A DNA stretch of 64,000 bases from JBNKZU01 sp050301795 (lineage in GTDB: Bacteria > Pseudomonadota > Gammaproteobacteria > Thiohalomonadales > Thiohalomonadaceae). Position 1 is the stretch's first letter. Each line of letters opens with the position of its first letter. Of this stretch, positions 37,492-47,757 are shown one piece after another. Under the pieces are notes generated by a model, which was not told the DNA's origin, did not search any database, and was given only the letters and a program-made list of their open reading frames with translations. The translations under genes and the position numbers were made by a program. The DNA is taken from assembly GCA_050301795.1 (NCBI GenBank), contig JBNKZU010000015.1:124001-188000 (forward strand), given 5' to 3'.

Positions 37492-38041
37492 CCTTTCTCC
37501 TCCGCGGCATTCTCTTGCTTCACTACCAATGTAAACTCACGTCGATTATCATGCCCACCGACTGATTTTATGACCTCAAGATTCGGATCAGCAAACCAAG
37601 GTGAATCATCAAGAGCTCTCATAAACGCTGATACTCGTGCATTCGATTGCGCAACACCCATGATAGTTAGAGTACGACTGTTTTCAGAAAGAGATTTAAG
37701 ATGAAGACCGGAAGGGATAAGCTTAACCAGTTCATCAAACAAGTGTACAACTTCTGGTCGATTACGCTGTAATCGCTCAATGATCTTCATTCGTGAAATC
37801 AGTAACTCTTTTTGCCTCTCAAGTTCACTAATCTCTTTAATCTTGCCTTCAACGAGCTTAATCTCACTCTCTAAAAATCTGTTACGGTTTTGTTGGTATT
37901 CAATAACGGTATTTAATTGCATATGAATCAGCACAATAACACCGACCGCTATTAATGCCGCACCAACAGCCATAACCCCGAATTCACGCTGTTTCTGTTT
38001 ACGTAGTTCTTCACGCCATGGGAGTAGATTAATTCGTGCCA

Positions 38042-38042
<1 letters not shown>
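37488..38042 (-). CDS. pilN: Type IV pilus inner-membrane protein PilN
   Basis: The 184 residues open with ARINLLPWREE, the conserved cytoplasmic peptide that docks into PilM. A membrane helix (about 23-43), a coiled coil and a C-terminal domain with SLSENSRTLTIMGVAQSNA follow. The gene shares one base with pilM and overlaps pilO by four. Confidence 0.97.
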
Positions 38043-39127
<1,085 letters not shown>

Positions 39128-39374
39128 TTACCTATGGTTACATTAACTATTTGTCTAAGCACATTAAATACCACTATTAATGCAAGATCAACTTAAGAAA
39201 ATCAAAAAAAGAGGTTTTTTAGTGGCATTATTCACTATATACAGAGATCGTGAAAAAAATGTTGTGACTAACCGCTTATTTATTCAGACTACGACATTCG
39301 GCAAATCGAGCTGCTGAATCGGTTATACTGGCCGTCAGCTAACAACCCTAAAAACATTATTACAAACTTCAAAC

Positions 39375-41822
39375 ATGGCCACAGTCAGAACCGTAGCACG
39401 CAGATTCTTCTATATCTCCCTCTTTTTCATGGTCTCGGGTATTGCAACAGTGATCGGGGGCTACCTCTATTTAGAGCCTCGGCTCCCACCGATCGGTTCT
39501 CTAAACGATGTTAAACTACAGGTACCGTTGCGGGTTTATGCTCGTAATGGAGCCCTTATTGCTGAATTTGGTGAAAAGAAACGTATTCCACTCTCTTTCG
39601 GTCAATTCCCTCCCCATCTGGTCAATGCTGTATTGGCTGCAGAAGATGATCGTTTCTATGAACATCCTGGTGTCGACTATCAAGGGCTTCTACGCGCAGC
39701 CTATCAACTCGTCAAAACTGGTGAAAAAGGCCAAGGCGGCAGCACGATTACTATGCAGCTTGCGCGTAACTTCTTCCTTAGTACGGAAAAAACTTTTTTA
39801 AGGAAATTCAATGAGATACTACTTTCTCTTAAAATCGAAAACGAATTAGACAAAGACAAAATTCTTGAACTTTATCTGAACAAGATCTATCTCGGCAAAC
39901 GATCCTATGGTATGGCAGCAGCGGCTTACGTCTATTATGGCAAGCCGCTCGATGAACTTACCATTGCCCAACTCGCAATGCTCGCGGGTCTTCCAAAAGC
40001 ACCATCGACCTATAACCCGATTGTAAATCCCGACCGTGCTCTGCTTCGTCGTAACTATGTTTTGAAGCGCATGAACGAGCTCAATATGATCTCTAAAGCA
40101 GAATATCTCGAAGAAAGAGCAAAGCCTGTTACTGCGGCTCAACATAGTGTTGATCTCGATCTTAATGCTCCCTACGTCGCAGAAATGGTACGGTCTGAAA
40201 TGGTTGGGCTATTCGGTAATGATGCCTACACTGAGGGCTACCATGTATACACCACTATCGATCCTGTCAGCCAAAATGCTGCCAATAGTGCGGTTATCAA
40301 CAATTTGATTGCCTATGAGTACCGCCATGGATATCGGGGTGCAGAGGCTCACGTTGAGCTAACGGAGGAAAACACACCTGAAGCACTATTGGCATTACTG
40401 GATCAATACAACCCCGTGGGTCCACTTCATCCGGCACTGGTGACCGCCGTCAGAGAATATGACGCTGATGTTCTCTTAAAAAGTGGTTTGACCATCCAAA
40501 TCGGTTGGGATGCGATCGAATGGGCTAAACCCTATATCGATAATAACAATCAGGGGGAACCGCCAGAAGTTGCCTCCGATGTATTAAGTGTCGGCGATAT
40601 CATCCGGCTGGATCTTCGTGGTGAAGAGATCTTGCTCTCTCAAATGCCTGAGGTTTCCGGTGCTCTTGTCTCGATTAATCCGAATAATGGAGCGCTGATC
40701 GCTTTAGTCGGTGGCTTTGATTATTTCAAAAGTAAATTTAATCGTGTCACTCAGGCAATGCGTCAACCCGGCTCAAATCTAAAACCTTTTATCTACTCTG
40801 CAGCGCTCGCGAATGGCAATACTCCAGCAACTCTAATCAATGATGCGCCGGTTGTCTTTGAGGATGATAAGCTTGAAAGCGAATGGCGCCCAGAAAATTA
40901 CAGCGGCAAGATATATGGCCCAACACGACTTCGGGAGGCATTGGTCAGATCGCGTAATCTGGTCTCCATAAGGCTTCTTCAGGGGATTGGTGTCGGAACC
41001 GCTATCAGACATCTCAAGAAATTTGGGTTTGATCCTGCTCATTTCCCTCACGATCTCTCCCTTGCCTTAGGTAGCGCATCGGTCACCCCGCTTCAACTCA
41101 TCACCGGTTACGCAGTGATTGCAAATGGTGGTTACGAGATTACGCCTCACTTTATCAGTCATATTGAGGATGGTAACGGTAATATCGTATTGAATAATCA
41201 GCATCAAATCGCTTGTGATGAATGCAACCTGCTTGAAGAGAACCTTATTCCTCCCGAAATTGGTGAATTCCTGATTGAAAACAGCAGTGAAATCTTTAGG
41301 CCTCGTACACTTCACTTAGCTCCACGAAAGGTCGATGAACGAAATATATTTCTAATTCAAAGCATCATGAAGGATGTCATCAAGCAGGGAACTGGGCGTA
41401 AAGCTCGCGCATTAGGACGCTCCGACCTCGCTGGGAAAACAGGAACTACTAACGAACAGAGAGATGCATGGTTCTCAGGGTATAATAGTAATCTGGTCGC
41501 AACGGCATGGATGGGCTTTGATACTCCCAAGCCTCTGGGCAACAGTGAAACGGGTGCCGGAGCCGCACTTCCGATGTGGATAGACTTTATGAAATTTGCT
41601 CTTGAAGGCACTCCTGAGCGCACAATGAAACAGCCTCCGGGGATGATCTCTGTGCGTATCGATTCTCAAACCGGCAAATACACCAATGCAGGAAATCCGA
41701 AAGCAATCTTTGAGATCTTCCGTGAAGAGAATGCACCCAAGCCTGATCCAGAATCACTATCTGGAGAAACCGCGTCTAAGATTCGCAAGATAGAAGAGAC
41801 GATTAGCGAAGAGCTCTTTTAA
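39375..41822 (+). CDS. mrcA: Penicillin-binding protein 1A (bifunctional transglycosylase/transpeptidase)
   Basis: PBP1A polymerises and cross-links peptidoglycan in the periplasm. The 815 residues have an N-terminal membrane helix (about 12-33) and a GT51 transglycosylase domain with catalytic Glu90 in AAEDDRFYEHPGVD. An OB-like insert and a transpeptidase domain follow, with Ser467 in GSNLKP, SRN and KTGTTN motifs. It diverges from pilM, the classic gammaproteobacterial arrangement. Confidence 0.97.
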   Translation: MATVRTVARRFFYISLFFMVSGIATVIGGYLYLEPRLPPIGSLNDVKLQVPLRVYARNGALIAEFGEKKRIPLSFGQFPPHLVNAVLAAEDDRFYEHPGVDYQGLLRAAYQLVKTGEKGQGGSTITMQLARNFFLSTEKTFLRKFNEILLSLKIENELDKDKILELYLNKIYLGKRSYGMAAAAYVYYGKPLDELTIAQLAMLAGLPKAPSTYNPIVNPDRALLRRNYVLKRMNELNMISKAEYLEERAKPVTAAQHSVDLDLNAPYVAEMVRSEMVGLFGNDAYTEGYHVYTTIDPVSQNAANSAVINNLIAYEYRHGYRGAEAHVELTEENTPEALLALLDQYNPVGPLHPALVTAVREYDADVLLKSGLTIQIGWDAIEWAKPYIDNNNQGEPPEVASDVLSVGDIIRLDLRGEEILLSQMPEVSGALVSINPNNGALIALVGGFDYFKSKFNRVTQAMRQPGSNLKPFIYSAALANGNTPATLINDAPVVFEDDKLESEWRPENYSGKIYGPTRLREALVRSRNLVSIRLLQGIGVGTAIRHLKKFGFDPAHFPHDLSLALGSASVTPLQLITGYAVIANGGYEITPHFISHIEDGNGNIVLNNQHQIACDECNLLEENLIPPEIGEFLIENSSEIFRPRTLHLAPRKVDERNIFLIQSIMKDVIKQGTGRKARALGRSDLAGKTGTTNEQRDAWFSGYNSNLVATAWMGFDTPKPLGNSETGAGAALPMWIDFMKFALEGTPERTMKQPPGMISVRIDSQTGKYTNAGNPKAIFEIFREENAPKPDPESLSGETASKIRKIEETISEELF

Positions 41823-41835
41823 CCCTGATGTAACA

Positions 41836-42462
41836 ATGAACCATCGCCATCGTCAGCGTACCCTTATTGCACAAGAGGCTGCCCGCTTAATGGTCGAGCA
41901 TGGCATTCGTGATTTTGCAGTTGCAAAAAAGAGCGCACTATCCCATCTTGGGCTCAATGCCAACGATACACCGCTACCCCGCAATCAGGAGATCGCGCTG
42001 GAAAAGCAGTCATTAGTCGATCTATTTTATTCACAAAGCACATCGGATCATCTTCACACGCTTCATCAAACAGCTCATCAGGCACTTATCATGCTCTCCC
42101 CGTTCTCACCATATCTAGTGGGAGAGATTGTTGAGAATCATGCGAATCAACACAGTCCTGTCACAATCCATCTTTATGATGTCTCGGTAGAGCAGGTAGA
42201 GCTTTTTCTACATGAGCGCTCGCTACCTTTTCGCCATGAAGAGGTTCAGCTGAAGATCAGCCGTAGCCATCATCATAGCTATCCAAGATTAAGTTTTTTA
42301 GCTGGGGAGATATGGGTCGAGATAGTGGTTTTACCGCTTGAGCGTCTAAAATCTCCACCACTGAGCCCTTTAGATGGACGCGCCATCAAGCGTGTGAGTT
42401 TAAAGCGATTTACGGAGCTGTTTGGTCATTCGATTCGAGAAACAAAAAAGGCCCCAGCATAA
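41836..42462 (+). CDS. Conserved protein of unknown function
   Basis: A 208-residue protein. The N-terminal part is helical (RTLIAQEAARLMVEHGIRDF). The middle FSPYLVGEIVENHANQHSPV followed by IHLYDVSVEQVELFL recalls the layout of minimal nucleotidyltransferases, but no catalytic pair of aspartates is clear. The end has EIWVEIVVLPLERL and a SPLDGRAIKR motif. I have no functional assignment. It starts 13 bases after the PBP1a stop, and the 3' end of the gene forms half of the downstream terminator stem. Confidence 0.7.
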   Translation: MNHRHRQRTLIAQEAARLMVEHGIRDFAVAKKSALSHLGLNANDTPLPRNQEIALEKQSLVDLFYSQSTSDHLHTLHQTAHQALIMLSPFSPYLVGEIVENHANQHSPVTIHLYDVSVEQVELFLHERSLPFRHEEVQLKISRSHHHSYPRLSFLAGEIWVEIVVLPLERLKSPPLSPLDGRAIKRVSLKRFTELFGHSIRETKKAPA

Positions 42463-42477
42463 CGCATGGAGCCTTTT
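42446..42477. terminator. Bidirectional terminator between the unknown gene and rpmE
   Basis: AAAAGGCC and GGAGCCTTTT pair with small imperfections. The minus-strand side is followed by six T, so it best serves rpmE. The stem includes the stop codon of the plus-strand gene. Confidence 0.75.
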
Positions 42478-42495
42478 GTAGAGTAATCGGTATGA

Positions 42496-42702
42496 TTACT
42501 TCTTCATACCGTACTTCTGACGGAACTTATCAACACGTCCCGCAGTATCTAAAATCTTTTGCTTACCTGTAAAGAATGGATGGCATTCTGAACAGACATC
42601 AAGTGTTAAATCACGACCAGCCGTTGAACGTGTCTTAAAAGTGCTGCCACAACTGCATGTAACATTGACTTCTGAATACTCTGGATGAATACCCTGTTTC
42701 AT
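42496..42702 (-). CDS. rpmE: 50S ribosomal protein L31
   Basis: A 68-residue protein opening [20 protein letters not shown]. It is the zinc-binding (C+) form, with Cys16, Cys18, Cys37 and Cys40. Length and motifs are standard. Confidence 0.97.
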   Translation of the reverse strand: MKQGIHPEYSEVNVTCSCGSTFKTRSTAGRDLTLDVCSECHPFFTGKQKILDTAGRVDKFRQKYGMKK

Positions 42703-42828
42703 TTTAATAACCTCTAAAAAATCATCTACCTACGCCGCCACAAGAACCCTGCCTTGCACCGCGTACCTTTAAAGAACGGCGAATCATACGCAAAACCACC
42801 ATCTTGATCAAACAATTATTTATTTCTC

Positions 42829-42863
42829 TTTCAAGCAACCCTAAATCCTTATTGTGCTTGAAA
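42829..42863 (-). terminator. Nine-base-stem hairpin after rho
   Basis: TTTCAAGCA and TGCTTGAAA form a perfect stem with a 17-base loop, eight bases beyond the rho stop. No U-run follows, so it may protect the transcript end rather than terminate by itself. Confidence 0.4.
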
Positions 42864-42870
42864 TTTACCG

Positions 42871-44127
42871 CTATCGCTTCATGGAATCGAAGAATTCGCT
42901 ATTGGTCTTGCTACCTTTGAGTTTGTCGTTAAGAAACTCCATCGCAGCCAATTCATCCATCGGATGGAGCAACTTGCGGAGGATCCAAATCTTCTGAAGC
43001 TCTTCAACATCGGTCAACAACTCTTCACGACGAGTACCGGAGCGATTGATGTTGATGGATGGATATATTCGCTTCTCAGCAATTCGGCGATCAAGATGGA
43101 TCTCCATATTACCTGTACCTTTAAACTCTTCGTAGATCACATCATCCATGCGCGAACCCGTCTCAACCAGTGCTGTAGCGAGAATTGTAAGAGAACCACC
43201 CTCTTCGATATTTCGGGCTGCACCAAAGAAGCGCTTTGGACGATGCAGTGCGTTGGCATCAACACCGCCTGTTAATACCTTACCGGATGATGGAATCACT
43301 GTATTGTATGCGCGAGCAAGACGGGTAATCGAATCGAGCAAAATAACCACATCATGCTTGTGTTCTACAAGACGCTTAGCCTTCTCGATAACCATCTCTG
43401 CAACCTGAACATGACGGCTGGCAGGTTCATCAAAGGTACTTGAAACAACCTCGCCCCGTACTGAGCGCGCCATCTCGGTGACCTCTTCAGGACGCTCATC
43501 AATCAACAAGACAATAAGATAGACCTCAGGATGTTTGCTGGTAATTGATTGGGCAATGTTCTGCAACATCATGGTTTTACCCGCCTTTGGAGGCGAAACA
43601 ATCAAACCACGCTGCCCCTTTCCTATAGGTGCGATCAGGTCAATTACCCGTGCGGTGATATCCTCGGTACTACCATTACCCAACTCAAGCAACATACGTT
43701 CATTAGCGTGAAGTGGTGTCAGGTTAGAGAAGTTAACCTTATTCTTGGCCTTTTCCGGCGACTCAAAATTAATCTCATTGACCTTAAGCAGCGCAAAGTA
43801 GCGCTCACCCTCTTTTGGCGGCCTGATCTTTCCAGAAACAGTGTCACCCGTTCTTAGATTAAAACGTCGTATCTGGCTCGGTGAGACATAAATATCATCA
43901 GGGCCAGCGAGATATGAACTATCAGATGAGCGCAGAAATCCAAAGCCATCCTGCAATATCTCGAGGACACCGTCGCCATAAATATCCTCACCACTGCGGG
44001 CATGAGCCTTGAGTATTGAGAAGATGACGTTCTCTTTTCGTGAGCGGGATATATTCTCGATTCCCATTGATGAAGCGAGTTCGAGGAGTTCTGATGCGGG
44101 TGTATGTTTTAGGTCGGTTAAATTCAT
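42871..44127 (-). CDS. rho: Transcription termination factor Rho
   Basis: Rho is the hexameric RNA-dependent ATPase that ends transcription. The 418 residues from [18 protein letters not shown] match the usual size. They include the RNA-binding domain (GFGFLRS), the P-loop SPPKAGKTM, the Walker B region [16 protein letters not shown], and the R-loop [20 protein letters not shown]. The longer ORF start nine codons upstream has no support. trxA lies upstream on the same strand, as in the gammaproteobacterial rhlB/trxA/rho cluster. Confidence 0.98.
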   Translation of the reverse strand: MNLTDLKHTPASELLELASSMGIENISRSRKENVIFSILKAHARSGEDIYGDGVLEILQDGFGFLRSSDSSYLAGPDDIYVSPSQIRRFNLRTGDTVSGKIRPPKEGERYFALLKVNEINFESPEKAKNKVNFSNLTPLHANERMLLELGNGSTEDITARVIDLIAPIGKGQRGLIVSPPKAGKTMMLQNIAQSITSKHPEVYLIVLLIDERPEEVTEMARSVRGEVVSSTFDEPASRHVQVAEMVIEKAKRLVEHKHDVVILLDSITRLARAYNTVIPSSGKVLTGGVDANALHRPKRFFGAARNIEEGGSLTILATALVETGSRMDDVIYEEFKGTGNMEIHLDRRIAEKRIYPSININRSGTRREELLTDVEELQKIWILRKLLHPMDELAAMEFLNDKLKGSKTNSEFFDSMKR

Positions 44128-44285
44128 TTTTTTGATTATCTGATGATGCCCCAATGCAAAGCAGCGCGGATCAAAATTGCAATTAGCGATATTCTGCTCT
44201 TGGAAGCGTGGTTGGTGATGTGGAGTTGTTGTTTATAGGTTTAGAAATCTTATGGGTATAGAGCTTAGCACCCATTTTTTAGAGC

Positions 44286-44308
44286 GTCCAGCCCAAAAAG
44301 GGCTGGAC
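44286..44308 (-). terminator. Strong hairpin between trxA and rho
   Basis: GTCCAGCCC-AAAAA-GGGCTGGAC is a perfect nine-base stem starting 15 bases after the trxA stop. It lacks a clear U-run on the minus strand, so it could attenuate rather than fully stop transcription into rho. Confidence 0.55.
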
Positions 44309-44322
44309 AATATTATTTTGGA

Positions 44323-44649
44323 TTAAAGATTACTATCAATGAAGGCTGTGAGCTGAGATTTTGAAACCGCGCCCACTTTAGTCGCTTCGACGTTTCCATC
44401 CTTAAACAGCATCAGTGTTGGAATCCCTCTAATGCCGAACTTCGGTGGCGTGTTTGGATTTTCATCAATATTGAGCTTTGCAACCTTGAGCTTTCCATCG
44501 TACTCATCAGCAATCTCATCCAGTATTGGGGCAATCATTTTGCAGGGTCCGCACCAATCTGCCCAGTAGTCTACAAGTACTGTTCCACCGCTCTGTAAAA
44601 TCTCTGCGTCGAACGTATCATCAGTGACATAAACGATCTTGTCGCTCAA
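44323..44649 (-). CDS. trxA: Thioredoxin 1
   Basis: A 108-residue thioredoxin with the WCGPCK active site (about 32-37), the YWADW lead-in and the cis-proline GIPTLMLF motif. It is a cytoplasmic disulfide reductant. It diverges from rhlB, as in Escherichia coli. Confidence 0.98.
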   Translation of the reverse strand: MSDKIVYVTDDTFDAEILQSGGTVLVDYWADWCGPCKMIAPILDEIADEYDGKLKVAKLNIDENPNTPPKFGIRGIPTLMLFKDGNVEATKVGAVSKSQLTAFIDSNL

Positions 44650-44822
44650 TGTATTTGCCTCCAGTTAAGATAATTCCCCATATTATGGGTCACAAACTTC
44701 AAATAACATATCCAGTAACTGACTCATTTATAGGATATGAAAAATAATTCTGGACATTTCAGCCGAATATGGCGACTAATGCAAGCCCCAATTGAACCGG
44801 TTTTTTTGATATCCTTAAGCTT

Positions 44823-46133
44823 ATGACAATAGAACATATAACTAGCACCGCATTTCACGATTTCGATCTTCCTTCAGAAATTCTTCAAGGCATTGATTTA
44901 GCAGGATTTACTCACTGCACACCCATACAAGCAGAAACACTGCCCAAGTCTCTTCAAGGAAAGGATATCGCAGGACAGGCGCAAACCGGCACCGGAAAAA
45001 CCGCTGCTTTTCTGGTTGCAACCTATAATCATCTGCTTAAAAACCCGCCTTCTGAGAACCGCAAGAAGAATCAACCGTTGGCGATCATCATTGCACCGAC
45101 CCGAGAGCTTGCGATTCAGATCCATAAAGATGCCGAGTCGCTTGGCCAATTCACAAATCTCTCTCTTGGCCTTGCCTATGGGGGTACCGATTATGAAAAG
45201 CAGCGTAAAACCATCGAAGCTGGTGTTGATATTCTTATCGGCACACCTGGGCGAATTATTGATTACTTCAAACAACATGTTTTTGACCTGCGTGCAATAG
45301 AGGTCATGGTTCTTGATGAGGCAGATCGTATGTTTGATCTCGGCTTTATTAAAGATATCCGTTATCTACTGCGCCGAATGCCTCACCCGGAACAACGACT
45401 GAACATGCTCTTCTCCGCGACACTCTCCCATAGAGTGACTGAGCTCGCCTATGAACATATGAATAACCCGGAGTTGATCGAGATCGTACCTGAAGTAGTT
45501 ACGGCTGATCGGGTCGTTCAATCAGTCTACTATCCTGCGACTGATGAGAAGATCCCATTACTACTGGGGCTGCTAAACAAATATCAGCCTGACCGCGCTA
45601 TCCTGTTTGTAAACACCAAACGTGTTGCAGAGAGGCTGTGGGGATATCTTGAAGGGAATGGCTACAAAACCGCCATACTCTCTGGTGATGTCCCTCAAAA
45701 GAAACGCCAACGTCTGTTACAACAGTTTGAGGCCGGCGAATACCCTCTCCTTGTCGCTACTGATGTTGCTGCTAGAGGTTTGCACATTCCTGATGTGACT
45801 CATGTGTTTAACTATGATCTGCCACAAGATAGTGAAGACTATGTTCACCGAATTGGTCGTACTGCACGCGCAGGAGCAACTGGCGCAGCAATAAGTTTCG
45901 CCTGTGAAGAGTTTGCATTCTCATTAATGGATATTGAAACCTATATCGGTGGCAAGATTCCGGTTGAATCGATCTCGTCCGATCTTCTCGTTGAACCTAA
46001 GCCACCGAAAAAATCTGAGCGCAAACCTCGACCACCACAAAGAAAGGATAACCGTGGAAAGGGCGGACACAATAATAAGCATCGTAATCGATCAAACAAT
46101 CGCAATCCAAAGACACCACCAAAAAGCGAATAG
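44823..46133 (+). CDS. rhlB: ATP-dependent RNA helicase RhlB
   Basis: A 436-residue DEAD-box helicase: Q motif ([13 protein letters not shown]), [32 protein letters not shown], and [10 protein letters not shown]. The basic, Asn/Pro-rich tail of about 40 residues is an RNA-binding extension. RhlB unwinds mRNA for the degradosome. The start region and the trxA/rho neighbourhood identify RhlB rather than another DEAD-box protein. Confidence 0.95.
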   Translation: MTIEHITSTAFHDFDLPSEILQGIDLAGFTHCTPIQAETLPKSLQGKDIAGQAQTGTGKTAAFLVATYNHLLKNPPSENRKKNQPLAIIIAPTRELAIQIHKDAESLGQFTNLSLGLAYGGTDYEKQRKTIEAGVDILIGTPGRIIDYFKQHVFDLRAIEVMVLDEADRMFDLGFIKDIRYLLRRMPHPEQRLNMLFSATLSHRVTELAYEHMNNPELIEIVPEVVTADRVVQSVYYPATDEKIPLLLGLLNKYQPDRAILFVNTKRVAERLWGYLEGNGYKTAILSGDVPQKKRQRLLQQFEAGEYPLLVATDVAARGLHIPDVTHVFNYDLPQDSEDYVHRIGRTARAGATGAAISFACEEFAFSLMDIETYIGGKIPVESISSDLLVEPKPPKKSERKPRPPQRKDNRGKGGHNNKHRNRSNNRNPKTPPKSE

Positions 46134-46342
46134 ATGTTAAGGGTTGCACTGCCTGAAAAAAACTTCATGGAAAGTATTAACTATCCCAGTGGCAGAAACG
46201 ACCAGTGCACAGGTGTACAAAAAATGCTTTTCGTCTGCTCCATGGAGCGTGACAGATGGTTGTTGATGCAGAAAACATCCATTTGCCATGCGATCCATAT
46301 CAGTGGAAACCGCCTCTGACAGACAATTAAAGATTGCCGCCA

Positions 46343-46828
46343 CTATTTAGAGTATTTGATCGAAATGATACGCCAGACAATCTCACCTGCAGGCGCATTC
46401 ACAACAACCTCATCCTCAACCTCTTTCTTTAACAATGCCTGAGCCATGGGAGAATCGACCGAAATATAGTCACTTGTGCCAAATATTTCATCGTAACCAG
46501 CAATCCGAAAGCCCCGCCTCTCTCCCGTATCACTCTCAACCTCCACCCAAGCACCAAAAAAGACTCTCCCCTCCTGTTGCGGTGAATAGTCGACAATCCG
46601 CAACTCTTCCAAACGTCGACGCAGATACCTCACACGATAATCAATTTCTCGAAGTCGTTTTTTGTTGTATTGATAGTCTGCATTCTCACTTCGATCCCCA
46701 AGACTCGCAGCCCAGGCAACCTTCCTGGTAACCTCGGGGCGTTCTTTTCGCCAAAGATAGTCAAGCTCCGCTTTTAATTTCTCGAATCCCTCTCGTGTAA
46801 TCAGACTCTGTTGATCTCTCATATTCAC
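46343..46828 (-). CDS. greB: Transcription elongation factor GreB
   Basis: GreB rescues backtracked RNA polymerase by stimulating transcript cleavage. The 161 residues have the N-terminal coiled coil with acidic tip (ASLGDRSENADYQYNKKR) and the C-terminal FKBP-like domain ending EIVWRIISIKYSK. The RRRLEEL stretch and the length favour GreB over GreA. The 209-base gap toward rhlB holds only spurious ORFs. Confidence 0.95.
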   Translation of the reverse strand: MNMRDQQSLITREGFEKLKAELDYLWRKERPEVTRKVAWAASLGDRSENADYQYNKKRLREIDYRVRYLRRRLEELRIVDYSPQQEGRVFFGAWVEVESDTGERRGFRIAGYDEIFGTSDYISVDSPMAQALLKKEVEDEVVVNAPAGEIVWRIISIKYSK

Positions 46829-47038
46829 CTAACTGTTTCTTCACCTGCCAGAGGTATAAGCAGGTCTGTTGAAACTGAATTTGTCCAAAAAAAGCACCAA
46901 AACCCGGACATCTGTTCCTGATGATTGATTAAATGCATTACTTTACCGGCTCAATGCTATACCCTGAGGAGACATTCTCGTTTTGTCATTTATCTAAGCT
47001 TGATAGCTGGCTCAGCACCCATCCATTTAGGCAATTTA

Positions 47039-47695
47039 ATGACAAACCTCCGTTTATGCTACCAAACCGTCGAGTTTGGAAAAATTGATATTCATCTTTG
47101 CACTTTACGAAATCGACAAGAGTTTCATGATCCCGAAGGGGTAGCAGACAAACTCGGAATCAGCTCTGCATCATGGCCTTTTTTCGGTGTGATTTGGCCA
47201 TCCAGTTTGGTTCTCGCTCATTTCATAAATGACTATGACACAGATAAGAAGAGGATATTAGAGGTTGGATGTGGAATGGCGCTATCCAGCCTGTTATTGA
47301 ATAAACAGTGCGCGGATATTACAGCAACAGATTATCATCCAGAGGCAAACCGTTTTCTGCAAAGAAATGCCTTGCTCAATGATGACAAACCGATTGCCTT
47401 TGAACGGGTTAGTTGGGCAGACAATGATGACCATCTCGGTCTTTTTGATCTAATCATCGGCAGTGATCTGTTATATGAAGACGACCATGCAAAGCTACTC
47501 GCCGAATTCATCGAAGCTCACGCAAACCCCGGTTGTGAGGTGATAATTGTCGATCCGGGGCGCGGCAGAAAGAGCAAACTAGCTACTCAATTGGAAGCAT
47601 TTGGGTTTACTACGACACAGCAGAAGCCGCTGAATACTGATTATCTTGAACAAGAGTTTAAGGGCTATATTCTAAGATTTGTACGGTCAGCCTAA
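47039..47695 (+). CDS. Class I SAM-dependent methyltransferase, METTL-type protein lysine methyltransferase-like
   Basis: A 218-residue protein from MTNLRLCYQTVEFG. It contains the SAM-binding motif ILEVGCGMALSSLLL (about 75-89), ATDYHPEA, and a DLIIGSDLLYEDDH motif, which resembles the (D/E)xxY signature of METTL21/FAM86-type protein methyltransferases. The substrate is unknown. The ATG at 47039 is preferred to 46925, which would add 38 residues outside the fold. It converges on uvrD. Confidence 0.78.
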   Translation: MTNLRLCYQTVEFGKIDIHLCTLRNRQEFHDPEGVADKLGISSASWPFFGVIWPSSLVLAHFINDYDTDKKRILEVGCGMALSSLLLNKQCADITATDYHPEANRFLQRNALLNDDKPIAFERVSWADNDDHLGLFDLIIGSDLLYEDDHAKLLAEFIEAHANPGCEVIIVDPGRGRKSKLATQLEAFGFTTTQQKPLNTDYLEQEFKGYILRFVRSA

Positions 47696-47757
47696 CGATT
47701 TAACTGCTTAAAGATCTCCTGAAAATCTAGCCACTACACGACACACAGCAACAGGCT

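Noticed and set aside
46134..46343. Overlapping small ORFs on both strands between rhlB and greB
   Set aside because: No ribosome binding site, no recognisable features, and they overlap each other almost entirely.
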